A stretch of 55,349 nucleotides of DNA from Intoshia linei (taxonomy: Eukaryota > Orthonectida > Rhopaluridae), in assembly GCA_001642005.1 (NCBI GenBank), contig LWCA01000096.1:1-55349 (forward strand), read 5' to 3'. The position numbers and the translations under genes were made by a program. Within the stretch, counting starts at the first letter, position 1. The number at the start of each line of letters is the position of its first letter. The notes below the pieces were generated by a model that had not been told where the DNA came from, did no database searches, and saw only the letters and a list, made by a program, of their open reading frames with translations. Positions 21,884 through 34,177 of the stretch are shown here, piece after piece.

Positions 21884-24800
21884 TTATAATACAGTCACAT
21901 ATGCCTTCCTTGTTTTTTTATAAAATTGATAATATTGTACAAATTGCATTGTTATACTTGACAAAACAGCAAAAAATACCAATACACCCAAAACTATGGA
22001 TAGAATAAATTTATAAAAACTCAAGGTTCGTTCTTCGCTTCTACAAATTAAATTAGAATAACATAATTTAAAGGTTAATCAATTGAATTGTGATCATCAT
22101 ACTTACACGTGTGAATTAATTAAAATTTATATATTTTATTGTTACTCATTTTATGGTCACATTTCAATAGTTTTATATTGATTGATCTTACACATTTGAT
22201 TTTATGTTTTGAATTACATGTACCACCAGTCCATTGAAAAGTTTATCAGAGAAACTAGCACATCCAATTATAAACGCTGATATTTTCTAAATATATTGTT
22301 TTTAATTTAAAGTACTGTATCCTTAAATTCTCGTGATACTTTTTTAAAATATGAATATATTACCTTCAATTCATCTGAAAATGATGTAATTTGAGCTAAA
22401 GATAATATTAACATTGTCGATGATCCTACTCCCGTCAATATGCTTATGATAACCCAATTCCATACTTTGTATATATTGTTTGATAGTATGAAAATGTTTC
22501 CTGTCGCAATAATAATTGCTCCAAAATAGAATGTTGACTAAATTATAATAAATGTAAACCAATGTATTAAATTGTACATATTTTAATATATTAGTACGTA
22601 GCATTAATAATTGTAGATACGGTGGAAATTACATTCAGTTTTGTGACTAAAATTCCACGTATAAGAAAGGAGACACTGTTATTATAATAAAGTATTTTTA
22701 CTATATTGACTGTTAGTTACTTTGTATAAGCAGCACCTAACTCTGCCGAGGGTGGACTTTTTTAATTATACCAAAAATTTAAATTCAATAATAAAATGTT
22801 ACCATTCACTATTATGAATCCACAGAGCTGAGAATGAATTTGTTAGGCAGAGCTAGTTAATTATAATAATCGAATCACCAAATTGTTTTTTTAAATTTTT
22901 ACACAAATATTAACAGAATAAATTAAGTCTGAATAATTCTACATAAATGTAATGTCATGTCAATTGAACAGTCCATGGTGAAAGAAGTTTGGGAACCCCT
23001 CCTTCACTCGAAATAAATGATAGAAGAAAACACTATATACTGCAGGTATTTTAAATTTTTTGGGATTCATATTTTTTAACTATTTACTAACTATACTTAG
23101 TAACTAATTTGATTGTTTTTAAGATCATACACTCATTTTCTATTAAATTAAAAACTCGGCTCTCGGCAGAGATGGCTACCGATTGTTTTAAGTACATAAC
23201 AGTCAATCTATACTATAGATTTTATAGTGTCATTATAACAAGTTAAATATAATCATATCTTGATACCATGCTTCCTATATATTTGGATATTTTCTTGATA
23301 ATGAGTGAACTTAAAAAGCAACTGCAAAATATAATGAGAGGTACGAGTGTTATAAATGTCTAAAATTTAAATTAGAATTTTGTATCTATTAATTATTATT
23401 GTAATAATAAATTGACTGAAAAAGATGTGCCATTCTTTGGACCAAAATAAAGATAATTGATTTTGAAAAATTAAATAGAGGTCCTTGTAAATATATTTTA
23501 TTTTTACAGTTTAAAAAAGGTTCAAATAGTGTATCCCAAAAAAAATTTAAAATTTTCATAAGTTGTTTTAAATGTTTTTGGGACGAAATCTATACCATAA
23601 TTTTATTTAATTTAAAATTTCAATTTCAAATACGTGAAATTACCTTAGGTAATGTGTGTATGGACAAAATAAATGTAGGAACATAAATTTGTAAGCAATT
23701 AAATACAAGTCTTGTAAACGTATATATAACGATCACCTAAACATAAAAATAGCAAATTATCATTTCCCTGTGAATCCACTGGACCAACAAACAATTTTAA
23801 GAAATATTGATGTATAAATCGTAAAAATTACCCCATAAAATTTTGGAAATTTGAAGCATTTAATTAACTTTAATTTAAAAGAATCTTCACATGAATGAGT
23901 TAATATTTGATTAATTGAGACATGGGTGTATTTATTTTCTTTCGTAAATACATGAAATATTATCACAAAAAACAATCCGATCGAAACCAAAATCAATGAC
24001 GTGTTCTAAATGTTGATAAATATTTTAAAATACATATTTGATACATTAGTATTAATACAATTGATAGATATCATTATTTTTTAAAATTTAAGTTAAACTG
24101 GAGTTGGCAAAATATTTTGACTACTTACAAATTGTATGTATTAACACTTTTAAAAGGCACAAATTCTAATACCGCTATTTCGACGTCCATTTTATGGAGA
24201 AAAATTCGTTGGATTTATATTGTTGGAGCGATACAACTTAGAGCGACATCATCATAGATTTTACTAATTTATAATAAATTATCATTAATTTTTTTCACGA
24301 AATTTTAGTGGGTTTTTTTATTATTATTAAAATGGTAGAAAAAAATAATCCCAATATAATTTTTTTTTCAAAATTGTGTTCAGAATCTTTAAACAATGGA
24401 TGAAAAAAAGTTCCCTTAAAATCCCTACCAAATTTTGGTCCCAAAATTATATTTAAAAAATGGTAGAAAAAAATATTCCCTACAAAAATTTTTGTCTCAA
24501 AATTATCTGTAAAAAATGGGTGAAAAAAGCTTCCCTTAAAAACACTACCAAATTTTGGTCATTGTCATAATAAAACCTTGAAGAAACCAAAAAAATATTA
24601 TCAAAAAATAAATGTTATGATAAATTATTAAAATTGGTTATGTCGCTTTAACAGTACATCGCTTAACTGAATGTTCGCCCGTTTTTTCAAATCAGACACG
24701 GTAAGCTTGGGTCTACTCGTGAAAATTAAAAATTTAAGTGACAGTAAATACATATATAAGTATAATAATATATAATATACAGTAGGGATGTGATTTTGTA

Positions 24801-27800
24801 TACTTTTTTTCGAAATTTCATGGTTCAAATACTGATAAAGTTGCGTGTGATAGTTTTATGATAATCGTGAAAAGAAGAAAAATTTTCGGAAATTTTTAGT
24901 GGAAGAGCTTGCCATTTTAAAAATTTCATACAAAAATGTTCTACAAAAACTAAAATATAAATTTATTCACTGGAATGTTACGATGAGATCATGTAGTTAT
25001 GTTTTGAGTGGTCTTGTGTTGTTTGTCATGTTTCGTTATTCACTTTGCATCTTTAAATTCAAAATGTATAAGTAAAATAAATAATAAGTAATCAAAATGT
25101 TCTTGCTCGAAACGATAATCCTTTTGAACTCATGGATTTCAATAATATCATTTTAATCAACTTTTGAATCAATTGAATGTGTTTATTTTTATTATCATTT
25201 GCTATTTGAAAAGTTTTGATTTTTTTCCATTTAAAAAAACGTCCATGTATTTGAATTGAGTCATAATATAGATAAGAATAAAGTTTCCAATTGACTAATA
25301 CTATACAGCGTCTACATTATCAAAATAAAAGTCTAAATCTAAATTAGAAAAAAAGAAATGGAATATAAATTGATTGAAACAGAAATGAATTTTTTGGCCA
25401 AGGATATCTGCGATAAATGGAAGATATTAAATGAATTATTGACTAAAAGTGATTTTGAATTGATAATGGGAAAGAAAAAATTAGACAATTCATTAAGACC
25501 TAAAGATGCAATTAAGGTTTTGATTGAATCATCTAAAGTGGAATATACATTTAAAAACAAAGTCAAAGTTTTTCAGATTGGACAATTAAAAACGGAAACT
25601 GTAGAAGAATTTCATGATAGATTAAAAAAAATGATTTTGGCTACTAATTGGGACACATCAAAGGCAAAAGGCACATTTGTAATGTTTTAAAACTTAACGC
25701 ACTTCATTCACAGTATCTACCTGTCAAGTATTGGAAAAATGAAAATTTGCGCCAAATCATGTCAATATTGATAAACTTTGAAATTAATATTACGACACCG
25801 ACCTCAATTAAGTCATTTGAAATGACATGTTACAAGTGCAGAGAAATTGGGCATATTGCACTCTATTGCCCCGTTAAAAATACAAATACATGTAAAAAGA
25901 CACCATCAAACGTTAAATATAATAGATTTACTCGAACGGATAAAAATTCAATAAGTAAAGAAATTGTTTTCTCACATCAAGATCAAAATGTATTATTTCC
26001 TTTTATTATTGACACGGAATCACAAATTAATTGTTTTAATTATATGAATTTAGAAAAGTTTAAAGAATTGAATATTGATGAAAGTAACATTATGCTATAA
26101 AAATAAAAAATTGTTATTCTACATTACAGATACATGTAACATTTTAGGGTGCCCAGATGCAATGGATCTGGGAATCATATATACAAAATTGAATATAACT
26201 GAAAGCAAGGATTTTAACAACATTATAAACGAAAAAACGGGAAGAACTGACGTTTTAGAACACACTATCGAGTTAAAACCAGGATATGAATTAAAAAAAT
26301 CAAAACTTTTCAAATAGCAAATAATGTAAAAAATAAGCACATTGAATTGATTCAAAAATTGATTAAAAATGACATTATTGAACCTAGCTGTAGCTCTGTA
26401 TCGTCAAATTACTTTTTAGTTTAGAAAAAGGATGATACAGATAGAATTGTACATGATTTTCGATATTTAAATTCATTTACCATTAGAGACAAGTATCCTG
26501 CACCAGACTTGAAAAAAGTATTGGATTCATTAAGCGGAAAGTCTATTTTTTCAACATTAGACCTTACCAATGGTTTTTGGCAGATACCATTAGCAAAGGA
26601 GGACCGTTGGAAAACGTCTTTTACATCATTTGAATATAAACGCTACCAGTATAAAGTCATGCCGCAGGGTCTCACCAATTCACCCGCAACCTGTTAAAAA
26701 TTAATGAACAGAATACAGAAATTGAGTCCTTCAAGGTTAAATACCCCAATTGTTCTTTGGTTCTTTTGAGAACCACTACATTAGTTACTAATGTATCAAC
26801 CAAATATTAAAAAAAATGTAAAATAAATAAAATTTACCCTAAACAATGTTTTATATGAGGAAATGATATTTTTGTCATTCGATTGATTAATAAATAAAAA
26901 ATTTACTAAAAACACGAGAATGTTTGAAAAAACAGTAAATCCAAATCTAAGAATAAAATTTTATAATTTTAAAGATTACCTTATAGAATTGAAAATGATG
27001 CTATCTCTTTTATTTCTGGACAAATCAGAAAGTAGTGCAAGATGTGAGACTTGTACAATTGCCCATCCAATTTGAAATAACATAACAATAGGTATATAAA
27101 AAAAGAGGCTTCCAAGTTTAGTTATATTGTGACAACTGAGACATCCAACGAATATAAAAATGAAAGATACACAAACTATTCCAGTTCCTATTTATTTAAT
27201 GAGTATATAAAATCAGTATCAATATTTTTACCAATTAAATGAACTGATTTTCGTTTTCCATATTTTCTGAATCCATTAAATTTATCGCTTAAAATACCTA
27301 AATAAATACTCATGACATTATTCGTCTTATCATGTTTCATTATTTATAAATCATGATAAAAATAAACATTTATAGCTGTGCTAAAATAATTAAAAAAAAA
27401 TGTAAATGTCATTTTGTAATTTAATGTAATTGAGAAAATTGAAAACAGTTAATTTAAAACAAGGTTAAAAAAACAGTAAATATAATTTATAAATTATTGA
27501 TACAAGATAAATGTATATATAATATCACAATTATAATCATCAAAAAAAGCATGCTAAATTTAATTAATAATATAATAATATACTGCAGATTGTAATTCAA
27601 TTATTAATATACAATGGATAAAATTGTTCAAAACTAAATAATATCGCTTTTACTCGAAAGTAATCGTCACAATTTAATTTAACTGTTGACAACTCGGTTG
27701 TATTCAGATATTTTTATCAGTACTGTTTACAAATTAAATTTATTGTTGTGATTACTCAATAGTAAACAGTTAAACTATTATAAAACTACTATGCAAATGA

Positions 27801-29917
27801 CAATTTGTGAGATTTTTCAGTATTTTTATTATCAATTCATTAGAACCGTCGAATTAATTTCTATGAATTAGATCAATATAATCAATATTTTATGAAATGA
27901 TTTAATGTTTTGAACTTATTTGGTCGTTGTTTAGATTTGGAAAGGTTGGAAATTTTTCAACATTGACATTTCACAACAGGAAACGGTAAATAAGTCTAAA
28001 ATTGCATATTATGAACATATTTTTGACCAAACCCTTGAAGGATAATTTTTATACCAAATCCTACATGGAGGTATTTTTCATTAAATTCTAAATAAAAATT
28101 TTCAGTTATTTTTTTACAAAACTCGAAATTTAAGCTTTAAATGAAATGCACAATAATACTGATTCAAGATAAAAACATTTAATTAATATAAAATATCATT
28201 ATATTGGGTTGATAATAAATTATCAAGATCATTTCTCATGGACGATCTTTCCCTGTAGCAATCATATGATTGTTTTCGCTTTAATGCTTTTTCGCGATTT
28301 GTTGGTGACTTATTGTAGTTCAGTTTAAAACATATAAAATGACCGATAATACTATTTTCGCATCTTTTCGTTATATAAAACCGGTGGTAACCATGTAAAA
28401 TAGTTTGAACTGATGTTTATTCGTTCCAAATTAAGTTCAGAATTTTGTAAAACTTTGATTAAAACCTGCGGATCAAGCAGGTCATTTTAGTTAATTTTAA
28501 AAATGACATAGTGAATATATTGCTTAAGAGCAACGGATTTTCACTACGCGCAATTAAAATTCAGATGTGTGTGACACCCTAATCAACATAGATCGGTCGT
28601 TTTCTATTTTCCCACCATTTGTTCTTTAGGCAATCGTAAAGTAGAGTTAATTTTAGGCGAAGGACTTCGTTTTCTATGGTCAACTAGGAATCCAATTAAA
28701 CTGTGATACAGTAGTTCCAGTTCTATTTTATAAAATCCAGTAATATCGAAAAAGGCATCATTCTCTGAAACAAATTTATAAATAGAACCACTAAAATCAA
28801 TTTCAATTTCTGTTATCAACAATATCCACATTTTCAATTGCATCTTCCCCCTTGTCAATAGCTCTCAAAACGCTATTCATTAAGGATCAATTAGAGTTGG
28901 GCATTAAAACTATAAATGTATATAATTTATTGTAAATATTCATATTACCAAATAAATAGCACGGTATACTTTTTATAAAAAAATATTTTTCTAACAATGT
29001 AAATCAAAAATAAATTGTATCTATAGCTTGAGTTTTCAATTATCTAGTTCGCGTGAGTGTAAATTATAAAATTTAATTTAACATCTGTTGTAAAAAATTA
29101 AATTATTGAAAAAAACATGTAAAAACACAAATAGTATAATTAAAATTAAGTTCTATGTCATACATCTCGGCTTAACAGATATTTAAATAATTTAATGTCA
29201 TTTCAATTGAAAACGGAATTGTTCAAAGTTGTATCGAGTTGTCAACAGTTAAATTAAGTTGTTCCGAGTACATTCGAGTAATAACGATATTATTTAGTTT
29301 TGAACAATTTTATCCAATGTAATTATCACTTATTTAATTACGTTAGAATTATTGATAGTATAGTTGAGTAGACTGATACTTTAATTTAAAAATAATTGGT
29401 AGGCAGAATTTTCAATTTATCAAGTTCAAGGTGAATAGAGTTGTATTTATTAAATTACATTATCTGACAATAATAATGTTTTTCAAGGACTTTACTTTAA
29501 AGGCATAAATTTTATCGTTTCTAATAAAGTATTTTATAAAAAAAATAAAAAAATGTGGAACTGAATTATCATTTAAAGTTGAAGTTTTTTTAATAATATG
29601 AATATGTAACTATCATGTATTATTATTTATATACCTGCTATGGGAGTAGTGATTGCATCCGTAATTTGACCAATGAGAAATACATAAGAAGCATATATTG
29701 CGCCAAGTTTAAGAACATATTCAAAATATAATATTATGTATGTAAACCACATTGAAGCACAAATATCATTTAATACATGACCCATGGCAAAAACAACTTT
29801 TTGCAATAAATTTGTATTAGTTCTCCTATCATTTTCATTAAAGAGATTGTTGATGGAAACTACATCGCTGTATAATTCCTGTTTTTCACCAATCGATATA
29901 TCCTCAGAAATTTCCAT
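21884..29917 (-). CDS. MFSD12: MFSD12-like major facilitator transporter
   Basis: MFSD12 is a 12-helix lysosomal/melanosomal membrane transporter linked to cysteine import. Eleven exons on the minus strand: 29635-29917, 27232-27297, 26980-27187, 26838-26946, 23832-24005, 23644-23736, 23443-23483, 23267-23321, 22364-22537, 22192-22286 and 21884-22040. They total 1455 nt, giving 484 aa, close to the animal protein. Signatures in order: AMGHVLNDICASMWFTYIIL, GQITDAITTPIAGILSDKF, YGKRKSVHLIGTG, QIGWAIVQVSHLALLSDL, YTFTRLVFNCLQIYVPTF, FLSSLIIKKISKYIGSM and SFSDKLFNGLVV. The start at 29917 (MEISED) is preferred; an upstream in-frame ATG at 29971 is possible. Introns of 33-44 bp alternate with multi-kilobase introns packed with R1, R2, R3 and a gypsy remnant. 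Confidence 0.93.
22705..23215. repeat. Short R1-related element with both terminal inverted repeats
   Basis: The left end ATTGACTGTTAGTTACTTTG...CTCTGCCGAG and the reverse complement of the right end, ATTGACTGTTATGTACTTAA...CTCTGCCGAG, form inverted termini of about 60 bp. This is the copy that shows the R1 start motif acting as a terminal inverted repeat. It is in an MFSD12 intron. Confidence 0.65.
24186..24677. repeat. R2 inverted-repeat element
   Basis: The left end includes GGAGCGATACAACTTAGAGC and the right end, in reverse, AAGCGATGTACTGTTAAAGC. The interior carries at least three tandem-like units containing ACCAAATTTTGGTC, CAAAATTAT and AAAAATGGTAGAAAAAA. It lies in the MFSD12 intron between exons 23832-24005 and 26838-26946. 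Confidence 0.7.
25358..26760 (+). mobile_element. Decayed Ty3/gypsy LTR retrotransposon, gag to partial RT
   Basis: In order: a gag-like segment (25358-25690); a frameshift into a frame with a CCHC zinc knuckle, CYKCREIGHIALYC (about 25828-25869); and a protease-like start where the usual DTG reads DTE (about 26011). The reverse-transcriptase N-terminus follows, with an in-frame stop just before KKDDTDRIVHDF, then STLDLTNGFWQIPL, and ends after QGLTNSPAT at about 26697. The catalytic YxDD part, RNase H, integrase and both LTRs were not found. It lies within an MFSD12 intron, opposite to the host gene. Confidence 0.85.
27612..29319. mobile_element. R3 element with ~100-bp inverted ends
   Basis: The left end GGATAAAATTGTTCAAAACT, continuing AAATAATATCG, ACTCGAA and TTTAACTGTTGACAACTCG, is mirrored at 29220-29319 with few differences. 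The ends enclose about 1.5 kb. A solo end is at 53941-54030 in androglobin. The interior contains one minus-strand open frame (28604-28858). I do not recognise the family; target duplication is unclear. It fills most of MFSD12 intron 1. Confidence 0.75.
28604..28858 (-). CDS. Unidentified ORF inside R3 element, 84 aa
   Basis: The frame reads IDFSGSIYKFVSENDAFFDI and later HRKRSPSPKINSTLRLPKEQ, with a less AT-rich composition than the flanks. Its position between the inverted ends makes it the best candidate for an element-encoded protein or captured fragment. No domain is recognised. It may be part of a spliced or decayed longer product. Confidence 0.3.
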   Translation of the reverse strand: MTRGKMQLKMWILLITEIEIDFSGSIYKFVSENDAFFDITGFYKIELELLYHSLIGFLVDHRKRSPSPKINSTLRLPKEQMVGK

Positions 29918-29971
29918 ATACCAATATAAATAAATCGAATTAACACATCTGTTATAATATTTAATTTTCAA

Positions 29972-30716
29972 GACAATTTCGTTTATACAAGTATATTGTA
30001 TTTTTTATATAATAAATACAATTCTATAATTAATTAAATCAACAATCTTGAAGGTATTAGATTTTGAAGTTTATCATATTATCATTTTGTGATTGTGAAA
30101 TATAATTAATATATAAACGTATCCGTATTTTTATTCCAGTGTACATTAATATATACATTATAATATAGTATTTTATAAATGTTTACGTATCAAACCCAGT
30201 ATATACGTAAAAGGTCAATATAGATCAATAAAACACCAATTTAATGTATTATATTACATTTTAAGTAAATAAAAGTGTCTGAATGATTCATACAACTTTT
30301 TATCGGAAAATTTCAATTAATTAAATTACATACATAATAAATTATATTGTAGATTGAATGTGTTCTGTAATTTTTCTATTTTATTCTTGTAGTTTTTGGA
30401 TTACTCATTACAGTTTTTGTAGTTGGCAATGATGGATACAATTTAATCTAGGTCACATTTTTTCAAAAGTAACCAACGGTAGAAACGCATATCAACTAAT
30501 CATTAACAAGTACGTTATTGAAAAATTTACGTGATAAAAATAGATGTACAATACAATGTATTAAAATTAAATTAGAATTAAAATGTATCCTAAATTACGC
30601 TAATTAAAATAGGTTAGAATTTTATAATGTATACCATTTACAATCCAATTGAACTAAACTGAAATTCATTTTCGCAACTTTAGAAATTTAAAATTTAAAT
30701 TATAAATGATATAAAT
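29972..30716. other. AT-rich intergenic stretch, probable MFSD12 promoter side
   Basis: No exon chain, RNA gene or transposon end is supported here. It lies upstream of the MFSD12 start. Confidence 0.4.
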
Positions 30717-31143
30717 CAGGGATGGGCAACATACGGCCCGCGAGTGTTTAGATTCGGCCCGAAATATTTTTTAATTTAAAATTCTAAATTGTACATTATA
30801 ATTAAAATTAAAATTAAGAGTGTAAAAATTCACATAATAACATATTTTGTCGTCTTATATGAGCAAGACAATAAAAAAGAGAAAAGTGTACTCTTTTTAT
30901 ATTCTCGTCCAATTTCTCTAAAAAACTTTCATTGTATAATTCATCAAGAAGAATTATGTGGAAAATCGATGAAACTTAACGATATAATGACATTTGTCAT
31001 AAAAACTGTAAATTTTATTTTGTATAATAAAAATTTAAAATAAATATATTCAAACCAAAAATTCTTAAAATTTATTTGTCCGGCCCACCCATCTATTTTA
31101 TATAACAATCCGGCCCGCTATCACAGAAAGTTTCCCATCCCTG
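30717..31143 (+). mobile_element. hAT deletion derivative with exact 8-bp target duplication
   Basis: The ends CAGGGATGGGCAACATACGG and, in reverse, CAGGGATGGGAAACTTTCTG are inverted termini. Identical 8-bp flanks atataaat occur at 30709-30716 and 31144-31151. Total length is 427 bp. An internal 84-codon frame (30789-31043) contains FHCIIHQEELCGKSMKLND and FVIKTVNFI, a block typical of hAT-type transposases. This copy therefore arose by internal deletion of an autonomous element. The intact duplication suggests relatively recent insertion. Confidence 0.92.
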
Positions 31144-31719
31144 ATATAAATGTTTCCTAGTTGCGAAATTGAATTTAAGTTTTGCGAAATCAGATTTCAG
31201 TTTAGTGAAATTGGATTGTAAATAGTATACTCATATTATATGAGTCATATATCATAAATCATTGATTACATTGTTAATTATGCACATATGAAAGTCTGTG
31301 TGTGCGTTACCATTAATTTATAAAACATTCTGATAGTTTTACAAGAATAAGACAGTCTCGTAAATTCAATTTTAGGAAATTTACATCTTTCAGGTGAAAC
31401 CGCAATTTAACATATTATTACCAAATATTTTATGGAGATGGATGCTAGGCTCATATGACGATCACATAGGACCAGATTAAGACGGTCTACTATTCTAAAT
31501 TAATAGGTATTTTTAAAAAAAATTTCGTTTGTGCCACGAACGTTTTTAACTCCAAGGTAGTGCTGAAAAAAAAGACAACTGCCAGATTAAACAGTGGATA
31601 TATACACTATATTTACTGTATATTATAATAAACTTGGCTGTTTTGTACTTCGTACAAACAGTCATTTTATATCGAACCATATAAGCAACAATCAAGAAAA
31701 TTGAGACAATAATGCTTTT
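31144..31719. other. Gene-free stretch with a solo R1 start motif
   Basis: An R1 start motif (GTTTTGTACTTCGTACAAAC) lies at about 31632-31660 without the later R1 modules. The rest shows no supported feature. Confidence 0.45.
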
Positions 31720-31977
31720 TTGGGCAACCTTAGTGAGATAGATGACGTCGATACGGTACAATGTGATTTGTGTGATGAATGGTTTCAAAATCGCGTATCA
31801 CTAAGTCGTCGCAACATACGGATGTTACATGAGTCGGTAAACGAGTGGGATTTAGAATGTTATACTGGACATAAATTCGGTGTAAATACTGAAATATCAC
31901 CAAGAATCGAAGAAATAGTCGTATTTAACCCAAAACGAACGTCGAGTCCTAAGTTGACTAATTTGATAAAAAAATAA
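31720..31977 (+). pseudogene. Degenerate PHD-like zinc-finger fragment
   Basis: The frame contains VQCDLCDEWFQNRVSLSRRN and later WDLECYTG. This resembles the second half of a PHD finger (xQCDxCxxWFH...C...W.C..C), but the expected histidine is Q and the next cysteine R. Such fingers occur in both chromatin proteins and retroelement ORFs. The setting among transposons favours a retroelement or gene relic. No introns or upstream half were found. Confidence 0.45.
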
Positions 31978-32053
31978 TTAATGGAATTAATTATATATAT
32001 AAATAAATATAAATGAATATAAATAATAAATAAATAAATATAAATAATTAATT

Positions 32054-32240
32054 GAATACCTTTTCGCCAAAAGAGCTTATCACAAAGATCTCGCAGGAAA
32101 TCAATATTTGTTGTCGCTGTTTGAATGCCTTTTCGCAAAAAGAGCTTATCACAAAAATTCCGTAGGAAATCGATATTTGTCGTCACCGATTGAATGCCAT
32201 TTCGCCAAAAGAGCTTTTTACAAAGAGTAGTCAAACACCC
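32054..32240 (-). repeat. 69-bp tandem repeat (~2.7 units), in-frame on minus strand
   Basis: Units start at 32054, 32123 and 32192, exactly 69 bp apart. On the minus strand each encodes 23 residues of the form RKGIQ..TTNIDFLR..CDKLF(W/L), within a 153-codon open frame (31860-32321). Differences between units are substitutions only. The protein is otherwise unknown, and the frame runs into low-complexity sequence. Confidence 0.75.
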
Positions 32241-32784
32241 CAAAATCAAGGATGGAGGTGTAGTAACTATAGTTACTAATTCGTTGTCGATAAGAAAGTT
32301 CAATTTCTTTTTAAATTCCATTTCAATACATGTTTTATTTCACAAATTATTAATTGATTTTGTTTATAATAAGAGTAATTATATAATCGGACGATCCTAT
32401 TACAACACATTAATACTTTTTGTAGATTTTTGATATGAGTAAAATTTGAAAATAATTGTTTTATCTTTATATTTTGATAAATAAATTTGTAAAAAAAACT
32501 ATTTATTTTTTTTTTAATTGTAAACTCTAACTAGTCGTATTTATTTAAATAATATAATCTTTATGATTGTTGATGAAACTTCGTTAAATGGTAAAAAATT
32601 TGCTAATTTTCTGATAAATACAGTATTTATAATATATTTAAGCTTAGCAAACAAACCTTATATTATTTTACAATTTAGCGAGAAGAATTCTTGTTTCATT
32701 GGTTCTTATGAGAACATCAATTTACTTTCTATTACTAGTGTTTCAATAGAAACCCTGTCTATGAAACTATGAAATATATGACTA

Positions 32785-33752
32785 CAGTCCGACCCCGCTT
32801 TGGGGCACTTTTGCAGAATTATGTTAATTTTATATCGATGGCATAGCAATATATGTATATATGTGAAATTAAACCCGCTTTTGGGGCAAAAATGTTGTAA
32901 ATATAAAATATATAAGTTAATTGCTATAGTGATACCATTAAATTAAAATTATATTATTTAAATATTTTGCATACATTTTCATATGTATTTATCATAATTA
33001 GGGAAAACTTTTTATAACCTATAAAAAAAATTCTTAACTTTATTAACCTATAAAAAATTTATAAACTGTTTTCAGTTAAATAAAGTTTTAAAATATTGTG
33101 ATTTTTTCCTGTCTCGATTTGGAATTTTTGCCATACTTAAATATCAATAGTACAAAAAGTAACATAATATTACCTTATAACAAATCGTAATCAGTAAAAT
33201 TTAAAATAAAATGCACGCGTAACAATTAAATATTTCAAAATGTAACTTTATAACTTCATATAAAAAATATAACTTATGAGGAAAAATTGTAACTTTATTA
33301 ACCTAAATTTTTTTTAATTAGTCAATTAATATGGATAATTTTAGTACCACCATGTTTAAAATTTGAAACTAATTAACATATCAAAAATTAACTTTATTAA
33401 CTAATGCTTGCCCTAATCATAATTCATTAATTTTTCATTCATGCCTATATTTTAATATCTGATAAATTATTAATTACTATTCTAGATTAGAAAGTAACTA
33501 TAATTCTAAAAATTAAGTATATATTATTACAAAAATATTCATAACTTTGATTTGAGATTTTTATTAAATTTTAATTATCAGGTATTTACCTGAAAATATA
33601 ACCATAAACAGTGTTGGATTCTAATAGAAACAAATACAATATTATAATGTATTGTAATAGATTAAATATTCAATGAAAAATTAAATAACTTACTAAAACC
33701 CCTGATTTTGGGGCAATTTTCAAAAAATAGTGCCCAATCCGAGGTCCGACTG
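32785..33752. mobile_element. Pogo-like TA-flanked non-autonomous element
   Basis: It is flanked by TA. The left end is CAGTCCGACCCCGCTTTGGG and the right end, in reverse, CAGTCGGACCTCGGATTGGG, followed by a GCCCCAAAA block that echoes the left GGGGCA motif. The 968-bp interior is AT-rich with repeated AACTTTATTAACCTATAAAA-like stretches and no transposase. Confidence 0.75.
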
Positions 33753-34177
33753 TACTAATAAACAAAACATAATCTAATCATAATTTGCTCCGCAGATCAG
33801 TTTTCTGACAACTTTCTACAGGAGCAATTATACAATAACTATTAATATATAACTAAATAAAGCATGACGTATATAAATATCTAATTGTAATTTTCTTTGC
33901 ATTAAAAATAGGTAATGAAATAGATAAAAAATTGAACGACTTAAATATAAACTTCACCCTCGGTAGAGGTTGTTTGTACATTGAAATTTCAAAATTGCAA
34001 AGGCGTATCTGGCAAATACAGTTAAAAACATAACATTATATTATTACAGATTTTGATTTAAAATAAAATATATCTTAAATTACACTGTCCAATACTTAAA
34101 AAAAATAAAATCAATGTAACCTACAATCCAAATGTAAACAAATCATTCTACATAATTCCACTTGGTTTGTTTTATCC
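33753..34177. other. Gene-free stretch
   Basis: A reversed, weak R1 start-motif trace is at about 33957-33985. No other feature is supported. Confidence 0.4.

Noticed and set aside
25339-25566. 75-codon minus-strand ORF
   Set aside because: It is the antisense shadow of the gypsy gag-like segment.
31546-31788. 80-codon minus-strand ORF
   Set aside because: It overlaps a solo R1 motif and opposes the PHD-like fragment. No family resemblance.
32563-32772. 69-codon plus-strand ORF beside the pogo-like element
   Set aside because: No domain, no splice partners, and a composition expected by chance in AT-rich DNA.
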